Origin: Rhodococcus sp. EPR-157
Lineage (GTDB): Bacteria; Actinomycetota; Actinomycetes; Mycobacteriales; Mycobacteriaceae
Reading direction: 5' to 3'
NCBI RefSeq assembly: GCF_001647195.1
Contig: NZ_LVCV01000668.1
Location: 1-40,256 of the forward strand
DNA: 40,256 nucleotides
Shown here one piece after another: positions 36,951 through 40,256 of the stretch. The translations under genes were made by a program, and so were the position numbers. The notes beneath the pieces are model-generated. The model saw nothing but the letters and a program-made list of their open reading frames with translations. It searched no databases and was not told the DNA's origin. How positions within the stretch are numbered: the stretch's first letter is position 1; each line of letters opens with the position of its first letter.

Positions 36951-37938
36951 ACTCGATGCCATCGACCCGTCGCTACATGCTGCTTACCAGCTATGCCGTG
37001 ACCTGAACGCCCGTCACGGAAAGACCTATTTCCTGGCCACACGGCTTCTGCCGGTGGACAGGCGGGCCGGGGTGCACGCCCTGTACGGATTCGCGCGCAT
37101 GGTGGACGACATCATCGACGTCGATGTCGACGGCTCGCTCACGGAGGCACCCTCAGCCGACGTCCACCTCGCCCCGGCCGACGAGCGCGCAGGCGCGGAG
37201 GTCGATGTGCTCGAGCAGCGTGTCCGGGCGGCACTGAACGGTGAGAGGCTCGGAAGCAGTCCCTCGGACCAGGTACTGCGAGCATTCGTCGACACTGTCG
37301 AGCGCTACCGCATCCCGCACGAGTACTTCTATGCGTTCTTCCACTCGATGCGGATGGACATCCCGGGCACAGACGTCTTTCGGTCTCGATACCGCACCAT
37401 GTCGGAGCTGTCCGAGTACATGTATGGATCTGCAGCGGTCATCGGTCTGGAGATGCTTCCGATCCTGGGCGCTACGAGCGCGGACGCCGAAGCTCCCGCA
37501 GCCGCACTGGGCGAGGCATTCCAGTTGACCAACTTCATCAGGGACATGGGCGAAGATCTCGACCGCGATCGCATCTACTTGCCGACCGAGGAACTAGCCG
37601 CGTTCGGCGTCGACGAGGAGCTCCTTCGGTCCTGCCGTCGTCGGGCCCGGACGGACCAGCGAGTGGACCGCGCTCTGGCTCATCTGATCGCACACACTCG
37701 GGCGATCTACCGCATCGCCGAGCCCGGTATCGAGCTTCTGGATCCGCGAGTCCGCCCCGGCATGCGCACCGCCCTCCTGCTGTACGGCGGCATTCTCCGC
37801 GAGGTCGAGGACGGCGGCTACCGTGTGTTGTTCGAACGGGCACGGGTGTCGCGCGTGCGACGTCTGTCGGTAGCCGGTCCTGCTCTCGTTGCCACCGGGT
37901 GGAACGCGCTCAGAACGCCATCGCCTGCGCGCGCCTGA
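36943..37938 (+). CDS. crtB: Phytoene synthase CrtB
   Basis: Condenses two GGPP into phytoene, the first committed carotenoid step. The 331-aa protein shows GKTYFLATRLLPVDRR, the first Asp-rich motif ARMVDDIIDV (Asp55-Asp59), YMYGSAAVIGLEMLPIL, and the second Asp-rich motif NFIRDMGEDLDRDRIYLP (197-214); these are squalene/phytoene synthase signatures. I chose the GTG at 36943, with GAGGAG 11 nt upstream and an N-terminus that fits the family; an ATG at 36901 without a ribosome site would overlap mptA by 50 nt. Either way it overlaps the mptA end. Its 3' end overlaps the convergent Rv2175c-like gene by 29 bp. Confidence 0.92.
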   Translation: MGELDAIDPSLHAAYQLCRDLNARHGKTYFLATRLLPVDRRAGVHALYGFARMVDDIIDVDVDGSLTEAPSADVHLAPADERAGAEVDVLEQRVRAALNGERLGSSPSDQVLRAFVDTVERYRIPHEYFYAFFHSMRMDIPGTDVFRSRYRTMSELSEYMYGSAAVIGLEMLPILGATSADAEAPAAALGEAFQLTNFIRDMGEDLDRDRIYLPTEELAAFGVDEELLRSCRRRARTDQRVDRALAHLIAHTRAIYRIAEPGIELLDPRVRPGMRTALLLYGGILREVEDGGYRVLFERARVSRVRRLSVAGPALVATGWNALRTPSPARA

Positions 37939-38281
37939 TCACCTCGCGCATGAGATCTCCGTGCATCGCGTCGATGGGCCGCCCGGGGAGACTGTCGTCC
38001 GATTCGAACAGCCACTTCAGGATCTCTTCGTCGTCGAACCCTCCGTCGTGCAGCACGGCGAGCAGACCCGGAAGACCTTTGACGATCTGTCGGCCCGAGG
38101 CGTTCAAGAACACCTCGGGAACACCGGGTACGCGATTGCGCTTGACGGCGAGCAGTTGGCGTTCGCGCAGCATCTGCTCGACCCTGGACTTGGGTACGTC
38201 GAGGATCTTGCTCACGTCGATCAGCTGCAGCAGCGAGACGGATGGGTCCAAGACGTCGTCGGAGTAAGGGATAGTGCTCAC
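37910..38281 (-). CDS. Rv2175c-like DNA-binding protein
   Basis: Small winged-helix/HTH-type DNA-binding protein matching Rv2175c, which in M. tuberculosis is a phosphorylation substrate of PknL encoded next door. The chosen GTG gives 123 aa: an N-terminal SDDVLDPSVSLLQLIDVSKI, the helix-turn-helix region ILDVPKSRVEQMLRERQLLAV (about 25-46), VPEVFLNASGRQIVKGLPGLL, LHDGGFDDEEILKWLF, and the conserved end RPIDAMHGDLMREVIRRAQAM. A longer version from GTG 38323 would add 14 residues, including possible phosphosites. TAACGT lies 7 nt before the chosen GTG, suggesting a leaderless mRNA. Divergent from pknL, convergent with crtB. Confidence 0.88.
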   Translation of the reverse strand: MSTIPYSDDVLDPSVSLLQLIDVSKILDVPKSRVEQMLRERQLLAVKRNRVPGVPEVFLNASGRQIVKGLPGLLAVLHDGGFDDEEILKWLFESDDSLPGRPIDAMHGDLMREVIRRAQAMAF

Positions 38282-38288
38282 TGCAGTA

Positions 38289-38294
38289 ACGTTA
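38289..38294 (-). promoter_or_regulatory. Candidate leaderless -10 of the Rv2175c-like gene
   Basis: Minus-strand TAACGT matches TANNNT and ends 7 nt before the GTG, so the start codon could be the first transcribed codon. It lies inside overlapping palindromes (AACGTT and GTTAAC), which could be an autoregulatory site. The -35 match is weak. Confidence 0.35.
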
Positions 38295-38367
38295 ACGGGT
38301 TGGCTCTCGGATACGAAAAGCACTGCCCCGACGCGCAGCGTCCGAGACGAAGGCGATATCTATCCTG

Positions 38368-38387
38368 GCTACCATCACGTAGGTAGC
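38368..38387. repeat. Inverted repeat GCTACC-N8-GGTAGC before pknL
   Basis: A perfect 6-bp inverted repeat (38368-38373 and 38382-38387) lies in the 150-bp gap between the divergent Rv2175c-like gene and pknL, 44 bp before the pknL start. It could be an operator for the DNA-binding neighbour or a small hairpin in the pknL leader. The evidence is symmetry and position only. Confidence 0.4.
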
Positions 38388-38431
38388 GCCTCGAATTCCC
38401 TGCTCCAGCGTTACCTCAGGAGGTTGACGAA

Positions 38432-40256
38432 GTGATATCCGGAGGATCCGTGTCTGCGGGTTCGTTGCTGGATCGGCGCTACCGCATCGACGCCCCCATC
38501 GCGCGCGGCGGCATGTCCACGGTCTATCGGGCACTCGACACCCGACTCGATCGGCCGGTCGCCGTCAAGATCATGGACCCCAAGTTCGCCGCGGATCCCC
38601 AGTTCGTGGCTCGATTCGAATTCGAAGCCAGGGCGGTGGCCAGGCTCAACAATCCCGGACTCGTAGCTGTCTACGACCATGGACGTGACGGCGAGTACGC
38701 CTTCCTCGTCATGGAGTTGGTCGAAGGAGGGACGCTGCGTGAGCTACTGCGCGAACGCGGGCCCATGCCCCCACATGCGGCCGCAGCCGTCATCCGTCCG
38801 GTATTGGACGCGCTCGGGACAGCCCACCGAGCAGGCCTTGTCCACCGCGACGTCAAACCCGAGAACATCCTCATCTCCGACTACGGGGACGTCAAGATCG
38901 CCGACTTCGGACTCGTCCGTGCGGTTGCCGCGTCGAACGCCACCTCCAGCTCCGTGATTCTCGGCACAGCGGCGTACCTGTCCCCCGAACAGGTCACGAC
39001 CGGATCCGCCAACGCCGGCAGCGATGTATACGGCGTCGGCGTCGTCCTGTTCGAGTTGCTCACAGGTCGAACCCCGTTCAGCGGAGACACCTCCTTGTCC
39101 ATCGCGTATCAACGGATCGACAACGACGTCGCTCGTCCCAGCAGCCTCATCTCGGGCGTGCCGCGCGAGTTCGACGAATTGGTCTCCCGGGCGACGAATC
39201 GCGATCCAGCGAGCAGATTCCAGAATGCCGACGAGATGGCCCGTGCACTCCGCGCCGTGTGCGCGCGCCTCGAACTACCCGCGTACCGCGTACCGGCACC
39301 GCGGCGATCCGCCGAGCATCGAAGCGCCGCCGTCCTCGGAGCGCCGACGACGTTCGCAGGAGATCGCAACGCCGAACCTCCGGCGCCGCCGACACAGGCG
39401 GTAGCAGCACCGGTGTCCTCGGACGCCGGGCTCCACCACACCCGCGTGCAGACCGCTCCGACGGCACGCGACAGTGCGCCTGCGCCGGACGTGGTTCCAC
39501 CGCACACCGTCGGCCGCCGCCACTACGAGTTTCCGGATTTCGACGCGGACCGACAGCGCTCGCGTCGGGCCATCGTCATCTGGCTGACCGTCGTGGCCGT
39601 GCTTGCCGCGCTCGTCGGAGTCGGCGGCTGGTGGATGGGTTCCGGTCGCTACCCGACGGTTCCCGAGGTAGGGGGTCTCGATCTTCTCGGCGCCGAAAGC
39701 GCGCTGGAGGCAGCAGACCTGGACAGCGCGACACGTGGAACCTACTCCGACACAGCGCCGTTGGATTCGCTCGTCGGAACCGACCCGACTACCGGCTCGC
39801 GCGTCCCGAGAGGCGACACGGTCTACCTTCTGGTCTCCCTCGGACCGCCCAGCGTCCCGGACATCGCGCCCGGCATCTCCGTCGGCGACATGCAGGAGCT
39901 GTTGCGCGAGCGCACCTTCGACCCTGTCGACGGCGGCGAGGCCTTCAGCACCACGGCCCCGATCGGCGGCGTAGCGGCGCTCGACCCGCCGCCGGGCACC
40001 GAACTCTCGGTCGGAGACACCGTGAAGATTCTGCGTTCCAAAGGTGCTCCCCCGGTCGATGTCCCGGACATCGCCGGCATGTCGGCCGACGAGGCCACTG
40101 CCGCCTTGGCATCCGTCGGGATTTCGGTGGAAGGGACCGACGTCGCATTCGATGAGGACACCGACGGTGGCAAGGTCACCGGCACGTCGCCGGAGATCGG
40201 CACGAGCGTGACCGCAGGAAGCAGCATTCGACTTCAGGTATCCAACGCGATCTCGG
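38432..40256 (+). CDS. pknL: Serine/threonine protein kinase PknL with PASTA domains (3' end outside window)
   Basis: Membrane Ser/Thr kinase. The 608 codons present start at a GTG with AGGAGG 8 nt upstream; a second in-frame GTG 18 nt later has its own GGAGG. The kinase domain has the Gly-rich loop IARGGMSTVYRAL (about 23-35), invariant Lys46 (VAVKIMD), catalytic HRDVKPENIL (Asp140, Asn145), DFG at 158-160, a Thr/Ser-rich activation loop, and GTAAYLSPEQ. A Pro/Ala-rich juxtamembrane stretch (about 285-375) and one transmembrane helix (about 380-402) precede extracytoplasmic PASTA repeats: YPTVPEVGGLDLLGAE, PSVPDIAPGISVGD and VDVPDIAGMSADEAT each begin one. PASTA domains bind peptidoglycan fragments or lipid II. 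M. tuberculosis PknL lacks them. Order beside the Rv2175c-like gene is conserved. Confidence 0.93.
   Translation, partial: MISGGSVSAGSLLDRRYRIDAPIARGGMSTVYRALDTRLDRPVAVKIMDPKFAADPQFVARFEFEARAVARLNNPGLVAVYDHGRDGEYAFLVMELVEGGTLRELLRERGPMPPHAAAAVIRPVLDALGTAHRAGLVHRDVKPENILISDYGDVKIADFGLVRAVAASNATSSSVILGTAAYLSPEQVTTGSANAGSDVYGVGVVLFELLTGRTPFSGDTSLSIAYQRIDNDVARPSSLISGVPREFDELVSRATNRDPASRFQNADEMARALRAVCARLELPAYRVPAPRRSAEHRSAAVLGAPTTFAGDRNAEPPAPPTQAVAAPVSSDAGLHHTRVQTAPTARDSAPAPDVVPPHTVGRRHYEFPDFDADRQRSRRAIVIWLTVVAVLAALVGVGGWWMGSGRYPTVPEVGGLDLLGAESALEAADLDSATRGTYSDTAPLDSLVGTDPTTGSRVPRGDTVYLLVSLGPPSVPDIAPGISVGDMQELLRERTFDPVDGGEAFSTTAPIGGVAALDPPPGTELSVGDTVKILRSKGAPPVDVPDIAGMSADEATAALASVGISVEGTDVAFDEDTDGGKVTGTSPEIGTSVTAGSSIRLQVSNAIS

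Noticed and set aside
26931-37938. Carotenoid genes as a recently acquired island
   Set aside because: No integrase, tRNA attachment site, direct repeats or visible change in base composition, and the genes are coupled to conserved neighbours at several separate points.

Overview
The window is about 40 kb of high-GC actinobacterial chromosome. Gene content and order point to a mycolic-acid-containing member of the Mycobacteriales, most likely Rhodococcus or a close Nocardiaceae relative: a complete dcw cluster with wag31, sepF and ftsZ, followed by an lppM / metF / polyprenyl synthase / mptA / Rv2175c-like / pknL block in the same order as Mycobacterium tuberculosis Rv2171-Rv2176. The species cannot be fixed from the sequence. 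I see no tRNA, rRNA, CRISPR array, insertion sequence or prophage.

Left part (1-24,473, all minus strand). Reading with transcription, from right to left: mraZ, rsmH, ftsL-like, pbpB, murE, murF, mraY, murD, ftsW, murG, murC, ftsQ, ftsZ, pgeF-like, yggS-like, sepF, yggT-like and wag31, then a 56-residue membrane protein, ileS behind a translational T-box leader, and a peptide deformylase cut by the window edge. These genes supply peptidoglycan precursor synthesis (MurC-F, MraY, MurG), the septal polymerase/transpeptidase pair FtsW/PbpB, the FtsZ ring with its anchor SepF, and the polar-growth scaffold Wag31. Most junctions are 1-4 nt stop-start overlaps (GTGA, ATGA, TGATG). Longer gaps lie between mraZ and rsmH (a twin hairpin repeat), murE and pbpB, ftsQ and ftsZ (a promoter), and before wag31 (a promoter).

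Middle (24,474-26,294). mraZ has a MraZ-box operator with 10-bp periodicity. A near-perfect 21-bp inverted repeat ends the upstream DUF3040 membrane-protein gene. A HEPN_SAV_6107-like gene lies next, divergent from a GNAT acetyltransferase.

Right part (26,295-40,256, mostly plus strand). Carotenoid genes are interleaved with the conserved mycobacterial gene order: GNAT, [crtO-like, cruF], lppM, [cruG-like], metF (minus), crtE/idsA-type synthase, [crtI], mptA, [crtB], Rv2175c-like (minus), pknL. The enzymes make GGPP (CrtE), phytoene (CrtB) and lycopene (CrtI). They then probably ketolate (CrtO), hydrate a psi end (CruF) and glycosylate the new hydroxyl (CruG-like), giving a glycosylated keto-carotenoid. 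A lycopene cyclase and an acyl/mycolyl transferase are not in the window. MptA extends the mannan backbone of lipomannan, LppM is a lipoprotein, and PknL is a membrane Ser/Thr kinase that here carries at least three extracellular PASTA repeats. Its neighbour is the homologue of its known mycobacterial substrate Rv2175c.
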